Of a stretch of 64,000 nt of DNA, positions 50,300 to 58,604 are shown piece after piece. The notes below the pieces were generated by a model. The model searched no databases, was not told the origin of the DNA, and saw only the letters and a list, made by a program, of their open reading frames with translations. The DNA lies in contig JAEZCE010000052.1 in the NCBI GenBank assembly GCA_023429995.1, forward strand, positions 62,001 through 126,000, given 5' to 3'. Position numbers and translations under genes: made by a program. Origin of the DNA: Bacillota bacterium (lineage in GTDB: Bacteria; Bacillota; UBA4882; UBA8346). Every line of letters begins with the position of its first letter. Position 1 is the stretch's first letter.

Positions 50300-51133
50300 G
50301 TGCTAATTTTTAAAAGAGCTTGGTCGGCCGCGGTGGGGTTTTTACTATTGACAGGGTGGAGTAGCATTTGTATGGCGGCTCAAACCGATTTTGACAATCA
50401 GCTGGAACTGGATGTCAAATATTATCACTTTGACCAGCAGGTGGACTGGGGAAAGGGGATGGAAGCTGTAGAGGAGTCCAACAGCGGACGGTTGGATGGA
50501 ATCCACATCGCCTATAAAAGCCAAAATCTTGACGGCGGGAGCTATTGGCAAATTGCTTATGATCAAACCCAGCATGACACCTGCCATCTTGTAACTCTTC
50601 AGGATATTGTCATCGTGGATTCTGTGGAAGGCAACCGGATTTACAATGTAGAGTTTGTCTATGCCAATCCCCTTTCCGGTTTCGAAGACATTTATATCTA
50701 TCTGGGAATCGGCGCTCGCTACTGGGCCAGAGAACTTTCCGCATCCCAAAAAGAAGAATATGGCTGGATTTATATCCCCTTTGGACTGCGTTTCGAACAA
50801 AGCTTCGGGGAGAACCTGCGGGTAGCCATGGAGCTCACGTTCGAATATATGGGGGCTGGGAGAGCGAGAAAGAGGGCCAGCGGGTATGAGCCGATCGAAG
50901 TCGATCTGGGCAACAAACCCGGTTACCGGATTGAAATTCCTTTCACTTACCAGATCAGCCCTAGGTGGGCAATAGCCATGACCCCTTGGGGCGAATATTC
51001 CGCCATCGGGGAAAGCGAGGTCGGTTCGGCTACGCAAGAGAACGGAGGCGTAAAGAACACGACTGACTTCAAAGTGCTGGACAGCACGACCGAACAATAC
51101 GGGATTGACATCGGGTTTCGAGTGTTCTTTTAA
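50300..51133 (+). CDS. Exported beta-barrel protein, probable outer-membrane protein
   Basis: 277 residues from GTG 50300 (GGAAGAGGG six bases upstream). Signal peptide about 1-27 with A-x-A-like cleavage (C-M-A-A-Q). The mature part lacks long hydrophobic spans and alternates polar and nonpolar residues in many short strands rich in Tyr and Gly (L-E-L-D-V-K-Y-Y-H-F, G-I-G-A-R-Y-W-A), and it ends in I-G-F-R-V-F-F with a C-terminal Phe, as bacterial outer-membrane barrels do. In a Bacillota genome this implies a diderm envelope. Function unknown. Confidence 0.75.
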   Translation: MLIFKRAWSAAVGFLLLTGWSSICMAAQTDFDNQLELDVKYYHFDQQVDWGKGMEAVEESNSGRLDGIHIAYKSQNLDGGSYWQIAYDQTQHDTCHLVTLQDIVIVDSVEGNRIYNVEFVYANPLSGFEDIYIYLGIGARYWARELSASQKEEYGWIYIPFGLRFEQSFGENLRVAMELTFEYMGAGRARKRASGYEPIEVDLGNKPGYRIEIPFTYQISPRWAIAMTPWGEYSAIGESEVGSATQENGGVKNTTDFKVLDSTTEQYGIDIGFRVFF

Positions 51134-51259
51134 ATACCGGCTCCCCCTTTTGCCCGGATCGGAGCGAAAGGGAAAGTGATGGATTGAAACTATGCCAAGC
51201 CGGGTATATAATGAAAAAGGGTATGGTTCGATTATTTTTTATCAAAGTAAGGTGCATCG

Positions 51260-52036
51260 ATGGAAACTTTGCTGGAAAAATCGGTCGCAGCGGTAAAACA
51301 GGCCGGTAAATTCATTTTAGAATCGGAGATTGTGAAAGAAGAAATTATCCAAAAGGGAGAGGCCAATTACGTTACCCAGGTCGATTTGAAGGTGCAAAGC
51401 TTTCTGATTGCCAAATTGCGGGCGATCGCTCCGGAAAGCAATATTATCACCGAGGAATCGGCCCATAACCATTATAGCCTTGAGAAGCCCACCTGGATTC
51501 TTGATCCGGTGGACGGGACCACCAATTTGATGCGCGCTTACCGTCATTCCGCCGTGTCCTTGGCCTTTTTCGATCGCCAAAAACCGGTTTTGGGGGTTGT
51601 TTACAACCCTTTTAATGATGAGGCGTTTACCGCGGTGACGGGTGGGGGGGCGTTCCTCAATCATCAAAAGATCAAGGTCAGTGACAATCGGGATATTCAG
51701 GATTGCTTGATTGCTTTCGGCACCACCCCGTATCAAAGGGAGCATGCCGGTAAAACCTTCCGGATAACGGAAAATATCTTCCGGAGATGTTTGGAGATTC
51801 GACGTTCAGGAGCTGCGGCTTTGGATATGGCCTACGTTGCCTGCGGGCGGGTTGATGCTTTTTTTGAATACAGTCTTCAACCCTGGGATTATGCGGCTGG
51901 AATGATTATTCTGGCAGAAGCGGGAGGCCGGAGTACCCGTTGGGATGGACAAGCGCTAGGAGTTCTAGCCCCCGGCAACGTATTGGCAACCAACGGGTTA
52001 ATTCATCAAGAAATGTTGAATTTCATGAATGATTGA
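51260..52036 (+). CDS. Inositol monophosphatase family protein
   Basis: 258 residues from ATG 51260. Mg-dependent phosphatase fold of SuhB/IMPase: the metal site T-E-E-S near 72, W-I-L-D-P-V-D-G-T-T-N near 85 and W-D-Y-A-A-G near 213 with the third metal Asp. Likely substrates are inositol phosphate, fructose bisphosphate or PAP; sequence alone does not decide. Monocistronic. Confidence 0.93.
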   Translation: METLLEKSVAAVKQAGKFILESEIVKEEIIQKGEANYVTQVDLKVQSFLIAKLRAIAPESNIITEESAHNHYSLEKPTWILDPVDGTTNLMRAYRHSAVSLAFFDRQKPVLGVVYNPFNDEAFTAVTGGGAFLNHQKIKVSDNRDIQDCLIAFGTTPYQREHAGKTFRITENIFRRCLEIRRSGAAALDMAYVACGRVDAFFEYSLQPWDYAAGMIILAEAGGRSTRWDGQALGVLAPGNVLATNGLIHQEMLNFMND

Positions 52037-52081
52037 TGAGAGCCGGTATAAACATCCGGCTCTACTGCTAAAAAGGAGTCC

Positions 52082-52246
52082 CTATTCCCGTTCCTCGATT
52101 TTAATAAAGGCAGGCCGGCTAATCTGAACGGTCCTGCCTTCAAGGTCTTTATATTGATAGAGGCAGGAATTACCGATGGTATATTTGTTGCCGGCTTTGT
52201 CTCCCCTCTGGCGCAGTGCCTTGTCAGGACGACGCATTTGATTCAT
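52082..52246 (-). CDS. Small hypothetical protein
   Basis: 54 residues from ATG 52246 with GAGGGGTG eight bases upstream. Basic N-terminal third (M-R-R-P-D-K-A-L-R-Q-R-G) then beta-like segments (Y-T-I-G-N-S-C-L-Y-Q-Y). Size and charge would suit a ribosome- or nucleic-acid-associated protein. Divergent from aroA across the palindrome at 52297-52340. Confidence 0.6.
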   Translation of the reverse strand: MNQMRRPDKALRQRGDKAGNKYTIGNSCLYQYKDLEGRTVQISRPAFIKIEERE

Positions 52247-52296
52247 TGCTGTTTCACCCCTCAAATAATATAACATATTATGTATCGGTAGATCAT

Positions 52297-52340
52297 ACTT
52301 TTTCTTGAGAAATTTTTAAAAAAATTTCTCAAGAAAAAGT
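52297..52340. promoter_or_regulatory. Perfect 19-bp inverted repeat between divergent genes
   Basis: The arm 52297-52315 (beginning ACTTTTTCTTGAG) is matched exactly by 52322-52340 around a 6-base AT loop. It lies between the starts of the 54-residue gene and aroA, so it could be a leader hairpin or attenuator for either, or an operator. Confidence 0.8.
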
Positions 52341-52456
52341 TCTCCCTAAAAAATATATCCCGGCGATTGCAGGAATATCCGGCGCCGGATGGAATAGTTG
52401 TTTTCAAATATCGCTTCCAAACGGCAGGCGGTTTTAAGGAGAAAGGTTGTTTTTTA

Positions 52457-53815
52457 ATGAATAATGGGGATAGAGAGCGCAATAGGGATATGGATCAGGA
52501 TCACGATCACGATGGCGAACAAGAATTTTTTGAAGTTCCTACACCCAAAAGTCCATTACACTTTACTGCATCCGTGCCTGGTTCAAAAAGTATTACCAAC
52601 CGGGCCTTATTAATCGCCGCCCTGGCGGAGGGGCGCACCGTTTTGAGAAATGTGTTATTCAGCGATGATAGTATTTCTTTCATGGATTGCTTGAAAAAAC
52701 TGGGCTTTCAAATTGAAATCTCCGCCGAGGATTATATGGTTCAGGTGAATGGACAGGCTGGTACCATTCCCTTTGGAGAGGGAGAAATCAATGTCGGCAG
52801 CGCCGGAACGGCCGCCCGGTTTATTACGGCAATGTTGGCCATATCCCGGGGACGCTATGGGGTTCAAGCCTCATCCCAAATGATGGCCCGGCCGATGAAG
52901 CCTTTATTGGATCCCTTAAGGAGTTTGGGAGTGGAGTTTGAGTTCCTCAAAAAAGCGGATTTTCTGCCCTATATTGAACACAGCAACGGTTTCCAGGGCG
53001 GGCGGGTCGTGATGGACGCCAGTCAGAGCAGCCAATTTTTAAGCGCCTTGTTGTTGGTGGGATGTTATGGCGCGCGGGATTTGGAGATCGAACTCAGCGG
53101 CGCCCTGGCGGCTAAACCTTATATTGAAATGACCCTCCGGATGATGAGAGATTTTGGCGTGCAGGTAAACAATGAAAATTTTCAGAAATTTAGGATCCCT
53201 CACGGTCGGCAATATCGGGGAATGGATTATGTGATTGAACCCGATGTATCCAATGCCAGCTATTTTTGGGCTATGGCCGTTTTGACCGGCGGATCGGTTT
53301 TCCTCGAAGGAGTGCGGCTGGATTCCTTGCAAGGGGATATTGGTTTTTTGGAGGTTCTGAAGAAGTTGGGGAGTCAAGTCACGGAGCAAGAAGAAGGAAT
53401 ACGTTTGGAAGGGCCTCCGGGTGGAGTTTTCCCCGGAATCGACGTCGATTTGGGGGGGATGCCGGATCAAACCATGACCCTGGCGGCTCTGGCCCCATTT
53501 GCAACATCGCCGACTCATATCCGTAACGTTTCTCTCATCAAGTATCATGAATCCAACCGCATCGCAGCCATTATCAACGAATTAACCCGTTTGGGAATCG
53601 CCTGCGAAGAGACCCCGACCGGTATCAAGATATATCCGGGTTCCCCCAGGGCCGCCGCCATTGAAACCTATCATGATCACCGGATGGCCATGGCTTTCTC
53701 ATTGATTGGGCTGCGGGCGCCGGGAATTCAAATTAAGAATCCTCGCTGTACTGCGAAAACTTTTGCGGATTATTTCCAATGTTTCCGGCAGGCGGTGGAA
53801 ACGGGAAACCGCTAG
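52457..53815 (+). CDS. aroA: 3-phosphoshikimate 1-carboxyvinyltransferase (EPSP synthase)
   Basis: Shikimate pathway enzyme joining PEP and shikimate 3-phosphate. 452 residues from ATG 52457 (GAAAGG ten bases upstream); the open frame begins earlier. An unusual acidic N-terminal stretch (D-Q-D-H-D-H-D-G) precedes the fold. Then P-G-S-K-S-I-T-N-R-A-L-L near 40, G-S-A-G-T-A-A-R-F near 115 (PEP site), S-S-Q-F-L-S-A-L-L near 195, and the C-terminal D-H-R-M-A-M-A-F. The Asp/His-rich N-terminus could bind metal. No neighbouring aro gene. Confidence 0.94.
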   Translation: MNNGDRERNRDMDQDHDHDGEQEFFEVPTPKSPLHFTASVPGSKSITNRALLIAALAEGRTVLRNVLFSDDSISFMDCLKKLGFQIEISAEDYMVQVNGQAGTIPFGEGEINVGSAGTAARFITAMLAISRGRYGVQASSQMMARPMKPLLDPLRSLGVEFEFLKKADFLPYIEHSNGFQGGRVVMDASQSSQFLSALLLVGCYGARDLEIELSGALAAKPYIEMTLRMMRDFGVQVNNENFQKFRIPHGRQYRGMDYVIEPDVSNASYFWAMAVLTGGSVFLEGVRLDSLQGDIGFLEVLKKLGSQVTEQEEGIRLEGPPGGVFPGIDVDLGGMPDQTMTLAALAPFATSPTHIRNVSLIKYHESNRIAAIINELTRLGIACEETPTGIKIYPGSPRAAAIETYHDHRMAMAFSLIGLRAPGIQIKNPRCTAKTFADYFQCFRQAVETGNR

Positions 53816-54005
53816 TATCCAGTGATCTCCGGCTAGGGCGATCGAAAAAATGAGATAAGTTATTATTCCCCCAGCGGTGCAGAGGTTTTTATCAACAAAT
53901 TTCTTGGCTTTCCTCTGCGTCTCCGCGGGAGAATTGATTTTTTAGGTGCCGAATTATTTCCCAGATAGATACAGAGAAGAACCTGAATTTGAAAGGATGC
54001 AACCC

Positions 54006-54695
54006 ATGAGCTACAAAATACTGGCAACCGATATTGATGGGACTATCACGGATGAAAAAGGCCGCATTCATCTGAAGGCGGTGGAATGGATCCGGAAATT
54101 GGAGGAAAAAGGGGTCAAGGTTATTTTGGTATCCGGCAGGCCTTTGCCGTTTTTGGAAAGCCTCTCGTTATTCCTGGGTACCAGCGGACCCTTGATCGCC
54201 GAAAACGGCGCCGTAGTCAAAATGAACGGACAGACCAAGCTGTTGGGAGACCCCAAGCTGGCTAAGGAAGCGCTATCGGCGCTGAGAGGGAATGGCCTGC
54301 CGGTGGAATTGGATGAGGATAACGCTTACCGCCAGGTGGATATTAGTATCCGGTTGAGCGCGGATCCGGAACGAATTTCGGCCGTCATCAGGGAGCAACA
54401 ACTTCCCGTTTCGATTTTGGTAACCAACGTCATGCTCCATTTGGTTGACAAACAAGTCTCCAAGGGAGGTGCTCTTTTGAAAGTCATCGCCGAGTTGGGT
54501 ATTAAACCCTCTGAGGTCGTCGTCTCGGGAGATTCTTATAACGATTTACCTTTATTTGAGATTGGGGCGTTTAATTTAGCCGTCGGTAATGCGGCGGAGG
54601 TTTTGAAATCCAAAGCGGACAAGACTGCTAAAGGACTTTACGGCGAGGGGTTTTCCGAACTGATTCGGGATATTTTTGAAAAATTTAACAGTTGA
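54006..54695 (+). CDS. HAD-family phosphatase (phosphoglycolate phosphatase/Cof-like)
   Basis: 229 residues; ATG 54006 (nine bases after GAAAGG) preferred to ATG 53997. Motif I D-I-D-G-T-I-T near 8-14, motif II V-S-G-R-P near 42, and motif IV G-D-S-Y-N-D-L-P-L-F near 178, with a C2 cap in between. Length and motifs fit the archaeal-type phosphoglycolate phosphatase (TA0175) group. The substrate is uncertain. SRP RNA follows. Confidence 0.9.
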   Translation: MSYKILATDIDGTITDEKGRIHLKAVEWIRKLEEKGVKVILVSGRPLPFLESLSLFLGTSGPLIAENGAVVKMNGQTKLLGDPKLAKEALSALRGNGLPVELDEDNAYRQVDISIRLSADPERISAVIREQQLPVSILVTNVMLHLVDKQVSKGGALLKVIAELGIKPSEVVVSGDSYNDLPLFEIGAFNLAVGNAAEVLKSKADKTAKGLYGEGFSELIRDIFEKFNS

Positions 54696-54719
54696 TTGCC
54701 CGTTTGAATATGATATAAT
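54692..54719 (+). promoter_or_regulatory. ffs: Promoter of the SRP RNA
   Basis: TTGATT (54692-54697), 16 bases, TATAAT (54714-54719), starting within the last codons of the phosphatase gene. Confidence 0.7.
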
Positions 54720-54745
54720 AGTAATACTCTTTCGTTCAAAGTTTA

Positions 54746-55015
54746 TGGTCGTGCTAGATGGGGAGGTAGCGGTGCCCTGTAGCCTGCAACCCGCTATAGC
54801 AGGATTGAATTCCATGATTCGGCCGATTTTCGTAAGTCCGGCCTGATTAAGTGACGTTGAGGATTGGGTCTCGCGCAACAAAGACTTATAAACCCCGCCA
54901 GGTCCGGAAGGAAGCAACGGTAAGTAAGACCCTTTGTGTGCCGTGGGGTTGCCTGGTAGGAGTCGGCTGATCCGGTACGTTTGGGAAGATTAGGTCAAAG
55001 CATGGTGCGCGGCCA
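54746..55015 (+). ncRNA. ffs: Signal recognition particle RNA, large bacterial type
   Basis: Contains the SRP domain IV core CAGGTCCGGAAGGAAGCA and the following GTGCCGTGGGGTTGCCTGG. The 5' part, GTGCTAGATGGGGAGGTAGC followed by GGTGCCCTGTA, matches the Alu domain of Bacillus scRNA. Ends TGGTCGTGC (54746-54754) and GCGCGGCCA (55007-55015) pair, giving about 270 bases. The large form is typical of Bacillales and Clostridia. Confidence 0.95.
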
Positions 55016-55190
55016 TAATTATTTAATAAAGTTTGTTGATAATTGATTTTCATCCAAAAAAATTGATGCGGATTGTTTTGTGAATACACTGGGTAACCGG
55101 TGTATTTTTATATCCGATAAATCAAGGCAGGAATTGACGTAATTTTGGCAAATATATAATTGAATTCTATAAAAACAGACTGGATGGACT

Positions 55191-56048
55191 ATGCTTACTC
55201 GATTTGCTCCTGCAAAAATCAATCTCGCTCTTGATATTTTATGTAAACGGCCTGACGGTTATCATGAAATCGATACGGTGATGCAAAGCATCGCCCTTGC
55301 CGATCAACTAACCTTTGAAGTCAGCTCCGGGTTGGAATTGACATGCAGTGATAGCCGTTTACCCACAGACCACCACAATTTGGCATGGAAAGCCGCGGAG
55401 TTGCTGCAACGGGAATTAGGAATCGGGCGCGGCGTCAAGATACATATCCACAAAAATATTCCCATTGAAGCCGGTCTGGCCGGAGGCAGCACCGATGCTG
55501 CGGAAGTGCTGCTGGCTCTTAATGAATTTTGGAATTTGGGACTTTCCACGGATGAGCTTGTTTCTTTAGGATCAGGATTAGGAGCGGATGTTCCTTTTTG
55601 CATTCGCCGGGGTTCGTTCAGGGCAGGCGGAATCGGTGAGCGGTTGACGAAAATTCATTCCACCATGCGCTGCGATCTGTTATTGATTACTCCAAATACA
55701 CCGATATCAACCGCCAAGGCTTATGGCCGTTATAGCAAAGAAAGAATTTTAAAACGCCCGCAGGTTGATGGGGTAGTTCGGGCGATGGAAACGGGGGATT
55801 TGGAATTATTGACCAATTCTTGGGGAAATGTTTTTGAGGAACTGGTCCTTGGAGATTTCCCCGGGGTCGGCCAGGTAAAAAAGGTGTTTCGTCAATATGG
55901 CCTTACTGCCAATTTAATGTCCGGAAGCGGTCCTTCTGTTTATGCCTTAAATCCTCCTCCGGAAGTTATTAAGCCTATTTTTACGGCCATTCCAGGGGAA
56001 TGGTTCCGTTGCTATACGCATTTTTTAGAAGAACCTGAGTCCAAATGA
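55191..56048 (+). CDS. ispE: 4-diphosphocytidyl-2-C-methyl-D-erythritol kinase
   Basis: GHMP kinase of the MEP isoprenoid pathway, 285 residues from ATG 55191. N-terminal P-A-K-I-N-L-A-L-D-I with K-R-P-D-G-Y-H near 20, the ATP loop P-I-E-A-G-L-A-G-G-S-T-D-A-A near 95 and L-G-A-D-V-P-F-C near 135; C-terminal M-S-G-S-G-P-S-V near 245. 51 bases before the GntR gene; ispE beside purR- or gntR-type regulator and glmU is a common Firmicutes order. Confidence 0.94.
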   Translation: MLTRFAPAKINLALDILCKRPDGYHEIDTVMQSIALADQLTFEVSSGLELTCSDSRLPTDHHNLAWKAAELLQRELGIGRGVKIHIHKNIPIEAGLAGGSTDAAEVLLALNEFWNLGLSTDELVSLGSGLGADVPFCIRRGSFRAGGIGERLTKIHSTMRCDLLLITPNTPISTAKAYGRYSKERILKRPQVDGVVRAMETGDLELLTNSWGNVFEELVLGDFPGVGQVKKVFRQYGLTANLMSGSGPSVYALNPPPEVIKPIFTAIPGEWFRCYTHFLEEPESK

Positions 56049-56099
56049 TATCGCTTGGAATAAGAAATATGAAAAGATTTTAAAAAGCGAGGAGTAAAA

Positions 56100-56795
56100 A
56101 TGGATAGACAACCTTTGGTCCCAATCCGATTAGACAATTACAAACCCCTGCGTGAATTGGTTTTTGAGTCATTGCGCGAGGCGATTATCAGTGGTTCATT
56201 ACCCCCCAGTGAGCGTTTGATGGAGATTCAACTGGCGGAAGAGATGGGCGTCAGTCGCACGCCGGTCCGCGAGGCCATTCGTAAGCTGGAACTGGAGGGA
56301 TTGGTGGTCATGATTCCCCGGAAAGGGGCTTATGTGGCCGGGATGTCGATAAAGGACATTGTCGATGTCTTTGAAATAAGGGGGGCTTTGGAAGGGCTTG
56401 CCGCTGAATTGGCTTCAGAACGGGTTACCGATGAGGAACTCGAGTCTATGGAGAGATATTTGGTTAAAATCTCTGAAGAAATTGAAAGCGGTGATTTATC
56501 AAAGGTGGTTGAAACCGATACCGATTTTCATACATTAATATATAAAGCCAGCCGCAATGCGCGCCTGTCGCAAATCATCAGCAATTTACGGGAACAGATT
56601 CAAAGATTCCGCACCACCTCGCTTTCTTTTCCGGGGCGTATGAAAATCGCCTTAGAGGAGCATCGTAAGATCGTTGAAGCAATTTCTTCGCGAGATGGGG
56701 AACTTGCCCGGAAACTGGCGCAGGAACATATTGAAAACGCCGAGAACACGATGATGAACATGATTCAGCACGATACCAAGCTGGGAGGGAATTAA
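56100..56795 (+). CDS. GntR-family regulator (FadR/FCD type)
   Basis: 231 residues from ATG 56100 with GAGGAG upstream. Winged helix about 15-80 with P-S-E-R-L-M-E-I, M-G-V-S-R-T-P-V-R-E-A-I-R-K-L and the wing R-K-G-A-Y-V. The FCD ligand domain follows with the metal-type residues D-T-D-F-H and E-H-R-K-I-V. Directly joined to the next gene (stop 56795, start 56796), so it probably controls or is controlled with it. Effector unknown. Confidence 0.92.
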   Translation: MDRQPLVPIRLDNYKPLRELVFESLREAIISGSLPPSERLMEIQLAEEMGVSRTPVREAIRKLELEGLVVMIPRKGAYVAGMSIKDIVDVFEIRGALEGLAAELASERVTDEELESMERYLVKISEEIESGDLSKVVETDTDFHTLIYKASRNARLSQIISNLREQIQRFRTTSLSFPGRMKIALEEHRKIVEAISSRDGELARKLAQEHIENAENTMMNMIQHDTKLGGN

Positions 56796-57551
56796 ATGAA
56801 TGCAATTATATTGGCGGGGGCTGTTAATTCCGGAGCATTACGGAAAGTGAGCCAAGAACACTATGAAGCGGAAATTAAAATTGCCGGCCGCCCGATGTTG
56901 GATTATGTATTGCAGGCATTACGAAGTATCTCTTCGGTTCAGCGCATCATTATCGTTGGGCCCCGGGCTTTGATTTCTTCCGATATGCGGGATGAAAACT
57001 GTACCATGGTTGAGCGGGGAAATACCTGGGAGGAAAGCTTGGTGAACGGCTTAAATGCCCTGGAATCCGAGGAACCGTTGTTACTGGTTACTTCGGATAT
57101 TCCTTTAATTACCAAAGAAGCTTTGGAGGATTTCCTGGAAAGATGCCAAAGCCGTAAAGCCGACGTTTATTATTCTTTTGTGTCCAAAGATGATAACGAG
57201 AAGAAATATCCCGGGGTTCAGCGCACTTATGTTAAATTGCGGGATGGGGTTTATACCGGCGGTAATTTAGCTTTGATCTCGCCGAAAGTTATCCGGGACA
57301 ACTTCGAAATGTTCAGGAAGGCCTCTGCCATGAGAAAGAAGCCTCTTCAGCTTTGCCTATTGCTGGGATGGAAATGTTTGTTGAAACTTGTCTTTGGAAG
57401 GCTGGCTATTCACGAGATAGAGCAGCGGGTGGCGGAAATATTCCATTTTTCAGCGGCGGGGATTGTTTCACCCTATCCGGAAGTTGGTATCGATGTCGAT
57501 AAGCCTAGCGATCTTAAATTAGCCCGGGAAGTGTTATCCAAGTTAGGATAA
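56796..57551 (+). CDS. MobA/GlmU-like nucleotidyltransferase
   Basis: 251 residues, ATG immediately after the gntR stop. The N-terminus M-N-A-I-I-L-A-G-A-V-N lacks the usual G-x-G-T-R-M signature loop of sugar-phosphate nucleotidyltransferases. P-M-L-D-Y-V-L near 30 and L-V-T-S-D-I-P near 105 (metal Asp) are present. It belongs to the NTP-transferase fold, but whether it is active on molybdopterin, sugar phosphate or 2-phospho-lactate-type substrates cannot be told. Such a gene sits between ispE and spoVG/glmU in several Clostridia. Confidence 0.82.
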   Translation: MNAIILAGAVNSGALRKVSQEHYEAEIKIAGRPMLDYVLQALRSISSVQRIIIVGPRALISSDMRDENCTMVERGNTWEESLVNGLNALESEEPLLLVTSDIPLITKEALEDFLERCQSRKADVYYSFVSKDDNEKKYPGVQRTYVKLRDGVYTGGNLALISPKVIRDNFEMFRKASAMRKKPLQLCLLLGWKCLLKLVFGRLAIHEIEQRVAEIFHFSAAGIVSPYPEVGIDVDKPSDLKLAREVLSKLG

Positions 57552-57604
57552 GTTTTTTGTATGAAGATGCTGATATGAGGTATTTTTAAATAATACCAGG
57601 TGTC

Positions 57605-57640
57605 AAAGGGGTGGGCTTAAAAGCTAACACCCCTTTTCCA
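57605..57640 (+). terminator. Terminator-like hairpin
   Basis: AAAGGGGTG (57605-57613) pairs with CACCCCTTT (57628-57636) and is followed by a short T-rich tail. It ends the ispE-gntR-nucleotidyltransferase group. Confidence 0.75.
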
Positions 57641-57819
57641 TATTTGAATTTTAAAACCAAAAAAAGATATCCGGTTAAAATTCAAATTTTAAGCGCCCTA
57701 GGAGGGATTTTTTTTGGAAAAAAACTGGAAATAAGTGGAAAAATATAAATTTTGCGCTGCAAAATATTTGTAAGAATTGGCCGTGATAGAAAAAAAAGTA
57801 AAAAATTTCTTCCCAACGG

Positions 57820-57857
57820 AAGGAATTTCTAAAAACTTATGGAAATTATTTTATACT
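57820..57857 (+). promoter_or_regulatory. spoVG: Candidate sigma-H promoter of spoVG
   Basis: AAGGAATTT (57820-57828), 12 bases, GGAAATT (57841-57847) resembles the sigma-H pattern AGGAWWT...GAAT that drives spoVG in Bacillus. A TATACT at 57852-57857 lacks a -35 match. Confidence 0.5.
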
Positions 57858-57894
57858 GCTATGACAGAAGAAATAGAAAGGTGAGTGGGTTTTT

Positions 57895-58152
57895 ATGAAC
57901 ATCACTGACGTACGGCTGAAAAAAGTAAATTCAGATGGCAAAATGAAGGCAATCGCCTCAATTACTATCGATGATGCTTTCGTAGTGAGAGACATTCGTG
58001 TCATCGAAGGACAGAATGGTCTTTTTGTGGCGATGCCAAGTCGTAAGACTCCGGAGGGTGAATTCAGAGATATAGCCCATCCTATCACATCTGAAGCAAG
58101 GGAACTAATTCAAGGCGCTATTTTAAAAGAGTACGAGGTCGCCGATAAATAA
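57895..58152 (+). CDS. spoVG: SpoVG, septation/sporulation regulator
   Basis: 85 residues from ATG 57895, with AAAGGTGAG upstream. Strong match: M-N-I-T-D-V-R-L-K-K-V, A-I-A-S-I-T-I-D-D-A-F-V-V-R-D-I-R-V, G-L-F-V-A-M-P-S-R-K and D-I-A-H-P-I-T. It is a small dimeric nucleic-acid-binding protein that affects asymmetric septation and global regulation. Spacing upstream of glmU matches Bacillus order (ispE-purR-spoVG-glmU), here with a tRNA-Gln between. Confidence 0.96.
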   Translation: MNITDVRLKKVNSDGKMKAIASITIDDAFVVRDIRVIEGQNGLFVAMPSRKTPEGEFRDIAHPITSEARELIQGAILKEYEVADK

Positions 58153-58189
58153 TGATTTTGGAATCATAAATAAATTTTGCGTTGATGAT

Positions 58190-58220
58190 AGAATTTGCTT
58201 AAAATGCAAGTTCTTTTTTT
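58190..58220 (+). terminator. Rho-independent terminator after spoVG
   Basis: GAATTTGC (58191-58198) pairs with GCAAGTTC (58206-58213) and a run of seven T's follows. Confidence 0.85.
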
Positions 58221-58376
58221 GTCCATTCGAAAGTTTCGGACGGAATCACTAAATGGGCGGAAACGGGTTGGGTTGATTTTTCAATATACGTTTACTTTAG
58301 CTGGGTAATCATGGGACTGAGGGTATGTTTTTGTATTCAAGACAAAGTTTGAACAAGATTTTATAACGGATGGTGC

Positions 58377-58405
58377 TTGACTTTTCGTTAAATCACTGGT
58401 ATACT
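58377..58405 (+). promoter_or_regulatory. Promoter of tRNA-Gln
   Basis: TTGACT (58377-58382), 17 bases, TATACT (58400-58405). Confidence 0.82.
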
Positions 58406-58420
58406 AAATTCTGCATTCGA

Positions 58421-58496
58421 TGGGGCGTAGCCAAGTTGGTAAGGCACGGGACTTTGACTCCCGCATTCGTTGGTTCGAGTCCAGCCGCCCCAGCCA
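58421..58496 (+). tRNA. tRNA-Gln (TTG)
   Basis: 76 bases with encoded CCA. Acceptor TGGGGCG with CGCCCCA, discriminator G, anticodon loop around TTG (CGGGA-CTTTGAC-TCCCG), T loop TTCGAGT. A promoter lies just upstream and a terminator follows at 58516. Confidence 0.96.
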
Positions 58497-58515
58497 TTAA
58501 TTTTTAGGCAAATTT

Positions 58516-58540
58516 AAGAACTCATCCGAGTTCTTTTTTT
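58516..58540 (+). terminator. Rho-independent terminator after tRNA-Gln
   Basis: AAGAACTC (58516-58523), loop ATCC, GAGTTCTT (58528-58535), then T's. Confidence 0.9.
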
Positions 58541-58604
58541 AGCTTTCAAATCACTTGTTTTAGATTGCGGGTTTAATTTAGGTATTTGACGAGGAGTGAT
58601 TGTT

